Assembly: GCA_963924555.1 (NCBI GenBank)
Contig: OZ004598.1
Location: 2,628,501-2,692,500, forward strand
From: Crambe crambe
Lineage: Eukaryota > Porifera > Demospongiae > Poecilosclerida > Crambeidae
Direction: 5' to 3'
Length of the DNA: 64,000 nucleotides
The notes under the pieces are model-generated. The model did not search any database. It saw only the letters and a program-made list of their open reading frames with translations, and was not told the DNA's origin. A program made the position numbers and the translations under genes. Shown here piece after piece: positions 12,301-22,797 of this stretch. Every line of letters begins with the position of its first letter. Position 1 is the first letter of the stretch.

Positions 12301-15300
12301 CATTTGTAACCTTCATTTCTTCATCAACTCTCTCAGGAAAGGAACTACAAATCCTCTTTGCTCTGTTGAAGAGGGTTTTTGCTACTTGAGCTAATGGATG
12401 ACGCAAGTCATATGAGAGATATTTGTCAGTGTTACGTTTTCTTTCTGTAAACCGTTGTTGTTAAACTCCCATTATCATGATGGGTAATTTCTGTGTCAAG
12501 AAATGCTAATTTCCTTTCACATTCAAGCTCCACAGTGAAATCTATCGATTGTTCAATTGAGTTCAAGTGTTCTTTAAAATCTTGGACCATGTCTTCTTCA
12601 ATTGCTGTACATATAATCATCAACATATCTTTTCCAAAATAAAGGTGGAGAGTGATAAGTGGAAAGGGCTCTTTCTTCCACATCCTCCATAACCAGGTTT
12701 GCTACAGGGATTATATGTACAGCAATTGAAGAAGACATGGTCCAAGATTTTAAAGAACACTTGAACTCAATTGAACAATCGATAGATTTCACTGTGGAGC
12801 TTGAATGTGAAAGGAAATTAGCATTTCTTGACACAGAAATTACCCATCATGATAATGGGAGTTTAACAACAACGGTTTACAGAAAGAAAACTAACACTGA
12901 CAAGTATCTCTCATATGACTCGCATCATCCATTAGCTCAAAAAAATGCAGTAGCAAAAACCCTCTTCAACAGAGCAAAGAAGATTTGTAGTTCCTTTCCT
13001 GAGAGAGTTGATGAAGAAATGAAGGTTACAAATGCATTGAAAAAGAATGGTTACCCTGACGGTATGATTTTAAGAAATTCGAAATTCCATCCTGAAGTGG
13101 CACAATCTGAAAAGAGTGATGAGGAAGAACAACCAAAGCCAACTGTGGTATTACCTTACATAAGGCATGTGTCAGAGAGCATCAAAAGAATTCTAAACCC
13201 ATAGAACTTGTTTCAAACCACACACTACATTGAGAAAGCTGTTAGTTCACCCAAAGGGTAAAATTCCACAAAGTGAAAGATCAGGTGTAGTTTACAAGAT
13301 TCCGTGTAGGAATTGTAACAATAAATACATTGGACAGACAGGACAAACATTAGATCACAGAATAAAAGAGCACAAGAGAGCCCTAACTTCAAATGATACC
13401 AATACTTCAGCTGTCGCAGAACATGCAATTGTGCTCATTGACTGGAATAATGCTGAGGTAGTGGACAATAGTCAGAAGCTATGCTATTTAGAGTCTTGGT
13501 ACATTAGAAAACAGAGAGAGAAAATGAATAGAGACGTTGGAGTACTACCAAATGTTTACAATAGCCTCATAACCTTTAGTTAACATAGCTCATGGGTATT
13601 TAATGTTAAAGCTGATTATAACCTGAAGGCATTAATTTTTTATTTATTTATAACTTATGATTTTTGAATCATTTAAACACTGAAGATGATCATTATAAAA
13701 TGATCGAAACGTTTGTTTATAAAAAAATTTTGGACTAGTGTATTACGAGAAAAAGAGAAAAAAAATTTTTTTATTTTTATTTTTTTTACAAGTCATGACC
13801 TGAGAGTCAGCTCACTCGCTCGCTGCAATTATGTTGTTATTTTATCATTCAGTCACAGTATAATTTTATTTTGTTTTTTAGTTGCAGTAAGAGCTTCTCT
13901 GACAGGCTGGCTGACTTTGCACCATCAGACCAGACTGGTTGCACCTAGTGGATTCTTGCGTTTGGTTACTGTTCTTGCTGTATTCTTCATTCTGTATAAG
14001 CTGAGGTAAAAATTTCCAATGGACAGATCTGTGTGAGGGGTGTTTGACATAAAGTTAGAACACTGACATCAAAAGGTTGGACTATTGCTATACCTTATTT
14101 TCATTACTAATAACTGAACTTGTGCTCATTTTCCTCCTGTGACTATCAGGTATGACTTGCTTTTATGTACTTTTTTAGGGCCAGAGATGTAGTATGGTTA
14201 TTGGAGGTTGTAAAACATTATAATTTTAGTACGGGAAGCAACTTGTTTTTCATTGATCTATGTACATGTGTATCCAAATCCTCCTTGGGGAAGTTGTTTT
14301 ACATACATTACATGTGTTATTAAAACTTTAAGGACCCTAATAGCTTGAGTATACAAAGTTCCAACCTTTTAAAAAATTCTGAGTCAAGCCTATTATACGT
14401 ACCTTTGAATATGATATGGCTAGATTGGAGAGAAAAAAAGCCTCCAAACTCTATCCTTCGTGCTCTCATTTAGAGAGCTGCATGATATATCAAGAATTAC
14501 TTACTGGCTGAGGAGATACATTCACTGTGTCTAGCTACTTAACGATGATTGAGGCACCTATGACTAGTGTGACTTAATGATCAATAACTACTGTGAAAAA
14601 GGACTTGAGGTATGCTACACATGACTCAATGTATGTAGCAGAGATAACACTAGCAACTGTCATGGCCAGAAGACTTAATTTTTAATAGTTATAGTGAAAT
14701 TTAATTTTATTTTTCTCCCTGGGGGCTTGGGGTTGATCACAGTATGTATCAGAATTTACTGAAATAATATAATACGTAACAAGTAAAGAAAAAACATTTA
14801 TTCAAATAAATAAATGAAGGCAATGTAGGGATGACTAGTTAACTGGTCAAAAAAAAAAGAGTTGGAACAAGAGAATGGATGAGATTGTGCAAGGATGAAG
14901 TTAAATGTGGTTACATCACCTTGACCAGTTAACTATTCATCCCTACATCGCCTTCATTTATTGAATAAATGTTTTTTCTTTACTTCTTTATTTTTTTAAT
15001 TTCTTTTTGCATTTTTTCAGGAGGTCATTAGTGCTGTATTGATCATTATAGCTGCTTGCTATGCCATTTTTTTTGTGATGACATTTGTGTGATTTCTTTT
15101 TCCAGGAGGTGATCGGTTCTGTATTTTTAAAAATTACACATACCATTAAGTTCATAAGAGCATGGTCTTGTCCTCAGGCCTGGGATGAGGCTAGATTATA
15201 ATACAAGCAGGGCCGGATCCAGGATTTTTAGATAGGTGGGGTTGCATGACTAGGAGCACACACACTGGGCCATGGGGAAGGGTGGGGCAATGACCCACCT

Positions 15301-17500
15301 ACTGTACCAGTGGGGGCAGTTGCCCCTCCTGCCTCCCCTGAACTCTGAAGTGACACATGCAAGGTCACAGGTGTTCATAAAGGAAATCACAGTTGGTATG
15401 CACTGAGTTATCTAATGTGTGACCTTGAAAATGAAAGCCAAAGTGCTCCAAAAGATATCTTTAAAGTGACACATGGAAGGTCACAGGTGTGATTGTTAAG
15501 GAAGTCTCAGTTAGTATGCACTGAGTTATCTAATGTGTGACCTTGAAAATGAAAGCCAAAGTGCTCCAAAAAATATCTTTAAAGTGACACATGGAAGGTC
15601 ACAGGTATGATTGTTAAGGAAGTCTCAGTTAGTATGCACCAAGTTATCTAATGTGTGACCTTGAAAGTAACTCAGGGCTACACACTGTGGACACTCGCAT
15701 GATATGCTTACAGCTCACCTGGGGAAGAAAAAGACAGAGATGAGCAAGCCAAAATGGATGTGTCGTGTATACATAGACTGTTTCTTTCTTGACCATAGCC
15801 TTAGATGATGATGGCTGTAGTAACCACATGGCTCATTATGTGTTCCTCTAATTATACTACTTTAGAGCAGAAAAATAGATACGGCTAAGCAAGTAGGCAT
15901 GATCATATTGCATTATAGTGTCTACAGGCTTAGCTTGGGAACAAAAGGGGGATTGCAACCCCTTAACCCCACTCCTGGATCCAGCCCTGACAAGTGGTAG
16001 TGGGAGAGATCGAGGCAAGCTGAAGTCAATTTTATCCTTGCTTCATGAAATTCATAGCTCTTGTGTTGCATATTTTGGGTCACAATCAAGCCTGGTTATA
16101 ATTAGTGAGACTAAAGCCTTCAGTTCTAAATAGATATAGCTGAGCTCCTCAATCATGTCAGCCTGCTAGCTTTCGTTTCTAAATAATGCACAGCTCATGA
16201 GCTCGAGTGTTTACCACCATTCAAAGTTTACACACTGTCCTTACAGCTATGCCTGACCTCAAAAGAAATGGCTTAATGGCACAGCTCATGAGCTCGAGTG
16301 TTTTACCACCATTCAAAGTTTACACACTGTCCTTACAGCTATGCCTGACCTCAAAAGAAATGGCTTTTTGCTCTTTGAGAGTCATTATTTACGCATACGT
16401 ATTATGCTTAATGGCTAATCTTTGTATAATGGACTGTAGTAAGAAAGCTTTTTTTTTTCTGAGTAAACTAGAGGTTAAACTGATGGGACGTGGACCCGGT
16501 CCATATAAAGTGGTACAGATTCATGTGCCCAAGCACAGCCCAATTTTTCTCCAGATCATGCCATTATGATGATGATGATTAAGAACCTGAAGAATAAGAA
16601 ATCATGATAAAGTACGCTTTTATTGTTCTTCTTTGTTGAGTCTTTCAGCCTCCAAAATTCTCCTTAATGATAAGAATGTGCATAAAGGACAGGGTAAGCA
16701 GTCATAGCAGCTATAACTTACTGCTTTTCTGAGAAAATCCAACTTCATTTTGTATTAGTCCTATGTCATCCCTACATAGAGAGTGCTATCATGCTCTCTG
16801 ATAATAGTTATTGGAATAAGATCCAAGATTATATTTTAATAATTGAAGTATGTTGATATGGTTCAATATCATAAGTTATTATGTTGTTATGCAAAATTGC
16901 ATATGATAAATAACTTTTCCCATTTATTACTGTCAACAAGCATACTATTATGTGATGTTTTTGTTTTGTTTTTCCCCTGTTTATTTGACGTGCACAGTGT
17001 TTATTATTTATTGCAGAATGACAGGAGCACTTCTTGGAGTCCTTGCTCTCTTTTCTGGATTTTGTGCTGAAATGATTGCCATGAGCATCATTGCTCCTTC
17101 TTATGCATTCTGGAGAGTGAGTTTTCTTTTATACATACATGTGCACAGTACAGTGATTGAAGTATTTATGTAGACCATAATAATGATTTTGTGTCAAAAT
17201 GACCTGCAGTTTTAGAGCCCAAGCCTGAAATAGGACATATAGTTATAATAGAACCCCAAGATGAACCTTCCCCTTCCCAAGGTGAACCTTCCCCTTCCCA
17301 AGATGAACACTGTTCCCTTCCCAAAATGAATTCATTGTTGTGGTGCAACATACAAGCAAATGATTGTGTCTTCTATTAAAGGGCAGATTGAAGTAGTTGG
17401 ATATTTGATCACACCAGTTGTACACTTTGTTCTTGTACCTTCAGGATATAAACTACCCTTCATACATTTATTTACTGATTTACATACCTGGAATTATTTT

Positions 17501-17543
<43 letters not shown>

Positions 17544-17832
17544 GGGGGACAGAGCTAGGAGGGTAGGCATTATTAGTACCCTACATTTTCTTCTATAATC
17601 CAGATACATCCACATGTGCATAGATAGATCTAATATGAATGCATGCTATTTTAAGATCCAAAGCATAAGATTAAGCTGTTATTATTAATTTTACATTTAG
17701 AAACACAAACGTAGCCAAAACTATGAGATAATGAACAGTATAGAACTTCATGATGGTGGCAATGAAGATGCTGACAGTGTTGAATTACAAGAACTCTCAA
17801 ATACAGAGGATGTCTCAGAAACAAATTTATAG
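6211..17832 (+). CDS. ANKH: ANKH-type multipass transporter (progressive ankylosis), 12 coding exons
   Basis: Coding exons read 6211-6217, 6435-6526, 6714-6927, 7491-7609, 8961-9044, 9378-9536, 10323-10550, 10991-11074, 11160-11289, 13882-14005, 17017-17116 and 17701-17832. All borders are GT/AG and all phases agree, giving 490 aa (human ANKH is 492). Segments that match the vertebrate protein in order include TKFLVPLAFTTVAVDIGEQ, FLNRSIA, AAFGLAY, HSFLVG, VPIIVPILSAYCGVLTRC, QRSTRPIINLLVA, TYPLGHIVYGWL, GIDHQLAVLSINPLRVFAFF and VRASLTGWL, with a short acidic C-tail. ANKH is a plasma-membrane protein linked to release of ATP, citrate and thereby pyrophosphate, restraining mineralisation in vertebrates; the role in this animal is unknown. 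The seven-base first coding exon is the least certain part. Introns are loaded with repeats. Confidence 0.9.
7640..8390 (+). repeat. minisatellite in ANKH intron 4
   Basis: About a dozen units of roughly 56-60 bp repeat the phrase CAGTGGAACCCCTCAGTGTTG, then ACCCCCTGAGCAGGATTTCATAG in two pieces, then TAGCTA. A higher-order pattern is visible: a variant unit with TAGGTTTTTATAGTATCCC recurs at about 7750, 7940 and 8130, so blocks of about 190 bp were duplicated as wholes. Confidence 0.9.
9085..9111 (+). repeat. poly-C tract in ANKH intron 5
   Basis: 27 consecutive C residues, followed by CACCACCACC. It lies in the intron between the exons ending 9044 and starting 9378. Confidence 0.95.
9259..9303 (+). 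repeat. (GTT)n microsatellite
   Basis: About 15 GTT units in the same intron as the poly-C tract. A second, shorter and less pure GTT/GCT array lies at about 9818-9866. Confidence 0.95.
10603..10646. mobile_element. 44-bp palindromic mini-element (TAGCCTCGTYCC family)
   Basis: TAGCCTCGTTCCC and its exact reverse complement enclose 18 bases. Related palindromes stand at 30975-31030 and 48512-48562, with a half copy at about 15176-15194. Located in the ANKH intron after exon 7. Confidence 0.7.
11446..12700 (-). mobile_element. Penelope-type retroelement copy, minus strand
   Basis: Read on the minus strand, the copy encodes part of a reverse transcriptase (PPLFWKRYVDDYM, containing the YVDD active-site box, near 12610-12650), then a linker region and, near 11850-11900, the start of a GIY-YIG-type endonuclease region. 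This domain order is that of Penelope-like elements, which carry no capsid or envelope. It is 5'-truncated and decayed, with an internal segment of about 220 bp present twice (about 11938-12160 and 12160-12380). It meets a plus-strand copy head to head near 12700. Confidence 0.75.
12701..13756 (+). mobile_element. Penelope-type retroelement copy, plus strand
   Basis: This is the mirror partner of the copy at 11446-12700. It retains the downstream end of the reverse transcriptase (ECERKLAFLDTEITHH), the linker, and a GIY-YIG endonuclease region with CRNCNNKYIGQTGQTLDHRI followed by KEHKRAL. The outer end (about 13560-13756) is matched in reverse by 11446-11650. It is 5'-truncated and looks inactive. 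The whole pair sits within one ANKH intron (11290-13881) and does not disturb the flanking splice sites. Confidence 0.8.
13791..13833 (+). repeat. dispersed repeat, partner of 2583-2621
   Basis: AGTCATGACCTGAGAGTCAG and the following bases repeat the reverse complement of 2583-2621, with an extra CGCT here. It abuts the poly-T/A stretch beyond the Penelope pair. Confidence 0.7.
14781..14985. mobile_element. MITE with long terminal inverted repeats
   Basis: A left arm of about 70 bp beginning AAGTAAAGAAAAAACATTTA is mirrored by the right arm ending TGTTTTTTCTTTACTT, leaving a spacer of about 75 bp. Noncoding. It lies in the large ANKH intron 14006-17016. Confidence 0.8.
15208..15989. mobile_element. 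MITE with CAGGGCCGGATCCAGG ends and 5-bp target duplication
   Basis: The left end CAGGGCCGGATCCAGG is matched by the right end CCTGGATCCAGCCCTG. ACAAG stands immediately outside both ends (15203-15207 and 15990-15994). The interior holds a 118-bp tandem repeat. The CAGGG tip and 5-base duplication suggest a hAT-type element of the short-duplication kind; that assignment is inference. No transposase frame is seen. Confidence 0.75.
15350..15665 (+). repeat. 116-118-bp tandem repeat, nearly three units
   Basis: Units start at 15350, 15466 and 15584 with GTGACACATG; the last is cut short. It is wholly inside the MITE at 15208-15989, so the expansion occurred within the mobile element or its progenitor. 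Confidence 0.9.
16189..16369 (+). repeat. tandem duplication of about 91 bp
   Basis: CACAGCTCATGAGCTCGAGT begins both at 16189 and at 16280, and the copies then agree almost base for base. Located in the ANKH intron before exon 11. Confidence 0.9.
17511..17542 (+). repeat. poly-G tract in the last ANKH intron
   Basis: 32 consecutive G residues preceded by a T run. Poly-C tracts occur at 9085 and 39091. Runs this long are prone to assembly and read-length error, so the exact count should not be trusted. Confidence 0.9.
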
Positions 17833-18432
17833 CCAAATGTTATTTAATGAAGTCATAAATCACAGTTATAATTATTATGAAAATTTTATTTGTTTATTGA
17901 ACTTATCTAGCTATGTTTTGCACACAATGGGAAGTCGTGAATGTGCAATATTTGAGGCACAGCATTGGCTATGCAGAAGTAGCTCTATCTTGGGATTGAT
18001 TGTGCCTGCAGGTTTTTTTTATAAAATCCTCATCATGCCCAGTTTCTCAGAGTGAGCTCAGAGCCTGGTATGTGTAGGCTAGAAATGCTTTGCTGATTGC
18101 CAACTTCTTTGTCATGTTTTTGTTTGTTTATTTGTTTGTTTTATTTTGTTTTGTTTTTGCTGTTTGGTTAATTTTGTGGAGCGTTTATGAAAGTAGAGGG
18201 TCAGAGTGAATTTACCTGGGGCAATCACATGCATCCATTATATATTTCCAGCTGGACAAGTATCACAAATTTGCTAGTTTTATAAGGAAGTGAATGATTT
18301 GTATATAGTAGACTTAGAGGATAGCTGTTAATACTTATGGCTATATTAGTCCATGCTACATGTATAATATATAGTTACATACATGTATACATCTGTAGCT
18401 TAGTATGTATGCAAAAAATAACTGGTAAAATC
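17833..18432. other. intergenic between ANKH and the GABA-B-like cluster
   Basis: No gene seen. It holds the ANKH 3' end and the upstream region of the first class C receptor, with T-rich (TTTG)n sequence at about 18115-18165. The receptor frame is open upstream of the chosen ATG but that stretch has no signal-peptide character. Confidence 0.5.
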
Positions 18433-20655
18433 ATGTATCGATACTTTTGGTTTAGCTTAATCTTCAGCATTGTAGTGTACTGCTCTTGTAGTAAAGATCA
18501 AAAGCCATCTTTGTACATTTGTATGTTAGTGGATGAGAATTTGTGGAGCAACGAATCAGTTTTGGACAGAGCTGGAGAATTGGCTGTGGAAATGATCAAT
18601 AACCAATCTGACCTGCTACCAGATTATTACCTGAAGCTCTGTAGAGGGAGAAGTGGATGTAATGTTCCTTCTGGGCCTACCCAATGGCTGATACAAGACG
18701 TGTTACAGAGAAAGAGAAATGAGGCAAGACCTATCTTAGGAATAGTTGGTCCTGTGTGTTCAAGTTCTGTAGCACTGCTAGGTTCCCTTGTTAGCAGGGA
18801 TGAAGTGGCACTGCTGAACATTCACATGTCTGCACTTGACACGTTGGAAGATCGAGGGAACTATCCCAACTCATTTGGAGTCCTTGGTTCCTATGTCTCT
18901 CTATTGCACAGTGCCATTCAGTTGATCAGACTCAACAATTGGACTAGTGTGAGTGTTCTGTATGACAATTCTATACTGTATCGTTCTTCTGCTCTGTACG
19001 ATATTGACCAAAGCCTGCGTGAATACTGTATGGTACATGAATTTTTTATTCCAGCATTAAATTCTTATGCCATACCTTTTGATGGTATAAGAAAATTATC
19101 TAGAATTGTTTTCTTGTTTATGGATGAAGTCTTGATCTCTAAGGTACTGTGTTCAGCCTTTCATAATGACATGATATTCCCAGCATATCAATATATTGTC
19201 TTGGGAAGAAACATAGACTTGATCTATGACAATGTATCAATCCATGAAGACATTTGTACAGTCAATGACATGAATAGAATGATGGATAGACTTATATTTC
19301 TGAGTTTTCAACTTACAGCTGCAAACCAGATTTCTTACATGAGTGAAAGAGATAATGTAGCATATTTTTTGTCGAGAGTTAGGGTGGAATTAGATCAACT
19401 TTATCACTCCTACAGTGTTGCTTTAGCTTACCTTTATTTTGATGCAATTTTTTCACTTGCTCTTGCTGCTAATAACTCCAGAAATGTTTTGAATTTGTCA
19501 AATTACTCCTATGGTTCAACTTATGAAACTGACATACTGAGGAGGGAGTTGTTTAAACTAGACTTCAACGGACTTTCTGGAAGGATACGTTTCGATAACA
19601 TGACAGGCAGAACAAGTAGGAACATATCTATTCAGCAACTCATTAGCAACAGTACACAGACACTAACCCTTGGCCTATATGATCATGAAAATGGAGTCAT
19701 CCACATCACTGGTTATGGTCAATATTTAAGTTCGGAAATTCCAGTTAGTAGAATGGTTGCTCTGTTTGAAACTGTTCCACTCTTTCTCTCAATACTGGCT
19801 CTGGTAGCAACCAGTGTTATACTACTGATTGTATTGACCTTACACATACTCACTCTCATATATCGTAAGTCAAAATCAGTGAAGGCTTCAAGCCCAAGGT
19901 TGAGTAATATTGCATTCTTTGGATGTTACATCATACTTCTAAGTGTAATTTCATATGTCTTAATTGAATCATTTTCTAACCACTTCACTGTGTATGACGT
20001 ACGTTGCAAGCTCTTCCATGTTCAATTTAGCTCACTAACACTGGGATTGACCTTGATACAGAGCATGATGTGTGTCAGGACCTGGAGACTGTATCGTATA
20101 TTTGTCCACTACAAAAACCCTGGAAATCTATTAGCAGATCGTGTGTTGATAGTATTCATAACTATTTGTGTGATTATTGTCACTGCAGTTTCTATAGCTT
20201 GGATCTCGTTCGATCCACTGCTGCTGACTTCCATTCGATTACAAAGTGAGAATATTACAATTATTCCTAACTCACAAGGTACGCTAGATGTTCAAATAAT
20301 ACAAATCAATGTCAATCGGTGTTTACAGAGAAATCCTTATCACATATATATTTGGTTGATTGGACTGGTAGTTTTTCTTGTTGTGCTCTCAGTTGCATCA
20401 GTAATTCTCGGTATTTTAACAAAGTCAATCAAGAATAAGAAATTTAGTACCAACAATGTTGTTTTTGCAAATAGTATCATAATCGGAATAGGTTTGATTG
20501 TAGTTATAATAAACTCAATCTTTGCAAGTCGAGCACCTACCACTGAAATACTTGTGATTAGATTTCTAATTTTTGTTGTTGGATTGAATTCCATAGTTTG
20601 TACTTTATGTATTTTAATATTTCTACCTCCACTCCGCCAAATTAGATCAAAATGA
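18433..20655 (+). CDS. GABA-B-like class C GPCR, copy 1
   Basis: An intronless frame of 740 aa. The ATG at 18433 starts a good signal peptide (MYRYFWFSLIFSIVVYCSCS); an earlier ATG at 18337 would add 32 residues before it. Residues about 25-435 form a Venus-flytrap (ANF-receptor) domain with several N-glycosylation sites, and about 445-725 form seven membrane segments. GABA-B-type marks are CVRTWRLYRIF in TM3/IL2 and AWISFDP after TM5, which correspond to KTWRVHAIF and the WxxxDP stretch of vertebrate GABA-B receptors. There is no cysteine-rich domain between flytrap and TM1, as expected for the GABA-B branch. The ligand is unknown. It is the first of three tandem copies; the flytrap is almost identical to that of copy 2. 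Confidence 0.85.
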   Translation: MYRYFWFSLIFSIVVYCSCSKDQKPSLYICMLVDENLWSNESVLDRAGELAVEMINNQSDLLPDYYLKLCRGRSGCNVPSGPTQWLIQDVLQRKRNEARPILGIVGPVCSSSVALLGSLVSRDEVALLNIHMSALDTLEDRGNYPNSFGVLGSYVSLLHSAIQLIRLNNWTSVSVLYDNSILYRSSALYDIDQSLREYCMVHEFFIPALNSYAIPFDGIRKLSRIVFLFMDEVLISKVLCSAFHNDMIFPAYQYIVLGRNIDLIYDNVSIHEDICTVNDMNRMMDRLIFLSFQLTAANQISYMSERDNVAYFLSRVRVELDQLYHSYSVALAYLYFDAIFSLALAANNSRNVLNLSNYSYGSTYETDILRRELFKLDFNGLSGRIRFDNMTGRTSRNISIQQLISNSTQTLTLGLYDHENGVIHITGYGQYLSSEIPVSRMVALFETVPLFLSILALVATSVILLIVLTLHILTLIYRKSKSVKASSPRLSNIAFFGCYIILLSVISYVLIESFSNHFTVYDVRCKLFHVQFSSLTLGLTLIQSMMCVRTWRLYRIFVHYKNPGNLLADRVLIVFITICVIIVTAVSIAWISFDPLLLTSIRLQSENITIIPNSQGTLDVQIIQINVNRCLQRNPYHIYIWLIGLVVFLVVLSVASVILGILTKSIKNKKFSTNNVVFANSIIIGIGLIVVIINSIFASRAPTTEILVIRFLIFVVGLNSIVCTLCILIFLPPLRQIRSK

Positions 20656-21760
20656 ATTGATCCACGAATCTATGAAAGTTTTGTGTCATAATTATTTTTT
20701 TAAACATTATAATTATTATATCAGTACAACATTAAGTGGTGAGGATCTAATAATTATTTGGCCAGCATGTAGCATGACATCACTGCATTCTGCTGACTGA
20801 AAAATGCTTACTATAAAATTGAGTACAACAAAATGAGCCCCACACTAGTGATGCTCACCTTTCACCCTCATATAGAATGGAACCCAAGTACAGTAAGCAA
20901 AAAAAGGTAGATATCCACGTAGTCCATACATAGGACACACTCACAAGTTTGTACTGTATCAGGGAATTTTAATGCATGTGCAAATATGGCATTCAATAGT
21001 AACCACATAAGAACTGCTTTTACCATGTATATATGATTAGAAAAGGTAATTTATGTAGTAAAAGAAATGATAGCGATGGGTATCAAATTATCTTTCCATA
21101 ACAACATACGCTCCAGTACATTATTATGAATAAACAAAATTTCAAAGGGATAATATTGTACTATGTAGCTATACCAAAAATCACATTTTTGTGTAGGAAA
21201 AAGTAACATGGTTCAGCAATCAAGTGTTTCAATGATCTTAGCTGCACATTAATCATCCTAGATAAAAATTTTGGCTAGCTAAAACCTTAGGATAGTTCGA
21301 TGCTTCAATTATATCAAAACTGCATGCTAAAGATTGTGATCTTTACCTTCCTCCAACTTATTATGGAAATCTGATGATGTCATGATACTTTTCAGCTCCA
21401 TTTTGTTCCCACTTTTTGGGAAATATAGTCTGAATCCCCCTTTAATGCATCAGTAATTATGTTTAGGTGCAAACTAGCAGCTTGAGTTATACTGTGAAAA
21501 GTAAAGCAATTACAGTATTTCTATTGTGACAAAAGTTAAGTTCTACTCGTTCTGTAGCAATACCATTATCACAGTAAAAAAATCCTCAGCCTGTAACAGC
21601 TACCATTTTTGATCTCTACACGGACCAGCAGGTCTGTAATAGGTAGACTGTATCCCCACACACTGCCTATGATCAAAATTTTGTACATACCCGGTATACA
21701 GGCTGAGAATTTTTTGCTGCCTTATTAACACTTGCCCAGAGTTATAGTACCTCTGTGCTG
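20656..21760. other. intergenic between class C receptor copies 1 and 2
   Basis: No coding frame of interest. There is an A/T-rich downstream region of copy 1 and then unique sequence up to the foldback element at 21761. Flanking DNA is not obviously shared with the region between copies 2 and 3, so the tandem units are old or reshaped. Confidence 0.5.
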
Positions 21761-22470
21761 TTAAGGTGGCGGGTAGGTATTTGCTCATGAATAATTCATG
21801 AGTTAATGAGGCGAGTAGTTGCACCGACTATGAGATGCTACAGTTGAAAACTACAGTTTAATACTGACTAACACTTCCTACTCTACAACTAAGGGCAGAC
21901 CAGACACTCGAGATCACTACCGTTGCAGAGAAACTCAACCACTAAGCAGCCATACCTCGATCGATTTTTTGACGTCAATTTTCTCAAACTGCAAGCCATG
22001 TGCTGACCGTATTTTGTACTTTTTCTTATTATATAAACCAGTGGGCAGGGCCAGACTGAGAGATTTTGAAAAGAAGCCACTGTACGCGCGAGAGCTATGG
22101 CCCATCGATCGTTCGATCGACGGCTAAAAGCGATCAAAATTCAGGGGTGTTGGCTTTTCTGGCTAAAATCTCTCCGTGCCGCCCTGCATCTTGGTTTATA
22201 CAACTGGAATAAGCACAAAAGACAGTCATCACAAGCCTGTAGTTCGAGAAAATTGACGTCAAAAAATCGATCGAGGTATGGCTGCTTAGCGGTTGAGTTT
22301 CTCTGCAACGGTAGTGTTCTCGAGTGTCTGGTTTGCCCTCAGATGTAGAGTAGGAAGTGCTAGTCAGTATGAAACTGTAGTTTTCAACTATACCATCTCA
22401 TAGTCGGTGCAACTACTCGCCTCATTAACTTATGAATTATTCATGAGCAAACGCATACCCGCCGCCTTAA
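21761..22470. mobile_element. 710-bp foldback MITE flanked by TTAA (piggyBac-like), copy 1
   Basis: Arms of about 330 bp are inverted copies: the left begins TTAAGGTGGCGGGTAGGT and the right, read inward, TTAAGGCGGCGGGTATGC. TTAA stands at both ends, the hallmark target site of piggyBac transposons. The arms almost meet, leaving a short centre rich in CGATCGATCG. A second copy lies at 37640-38308. Short open frames inside it are not coding. Confidence 0.8.
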
Positions 22471-22797
22471 GGAGTTGCTTACTGTTTGTTATGTTATGTA
22501 TTGGGAATATCATTAAACACAGTACCTTGGGGATCCAGTACCATAGGAACTAAGAGTTGGGATTCTTCCAACATGGCGAGTGTAGTCATGTGGTTATTCA
22601 ATAGTGAGAGCATTGTATTCCAATATCTGTTCCACTTGAACCTAATTTTCTTCATGATAACAATACAGGCAATACAACTTATTTTGCTTGTTTAACTGCT
22701 TGTAAGAAGACAACTCTGTCACATGATCTTGTTATTATTGAAAGTGTTATTGAAACTGTTTATTGCCAACTAGCTAGCTATTGTTTGGCTGGCTGCC

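Noticed and set aside
18337-18432. Upstream ATG start for the first class C receptor
   Set aside because: The 32 extra residues do not look like a signal sequence, and the ATG at 18433 lines up with the start of copy 3.
22097-22348. Open frames with similar protein sequence on both strands (CLVVEFLCNGSDLECLVCP type)
   Set aside because: They are translations of the two arms of the TTAA foldback element, so the similarity reflects the inverted repeat and not a gene family.
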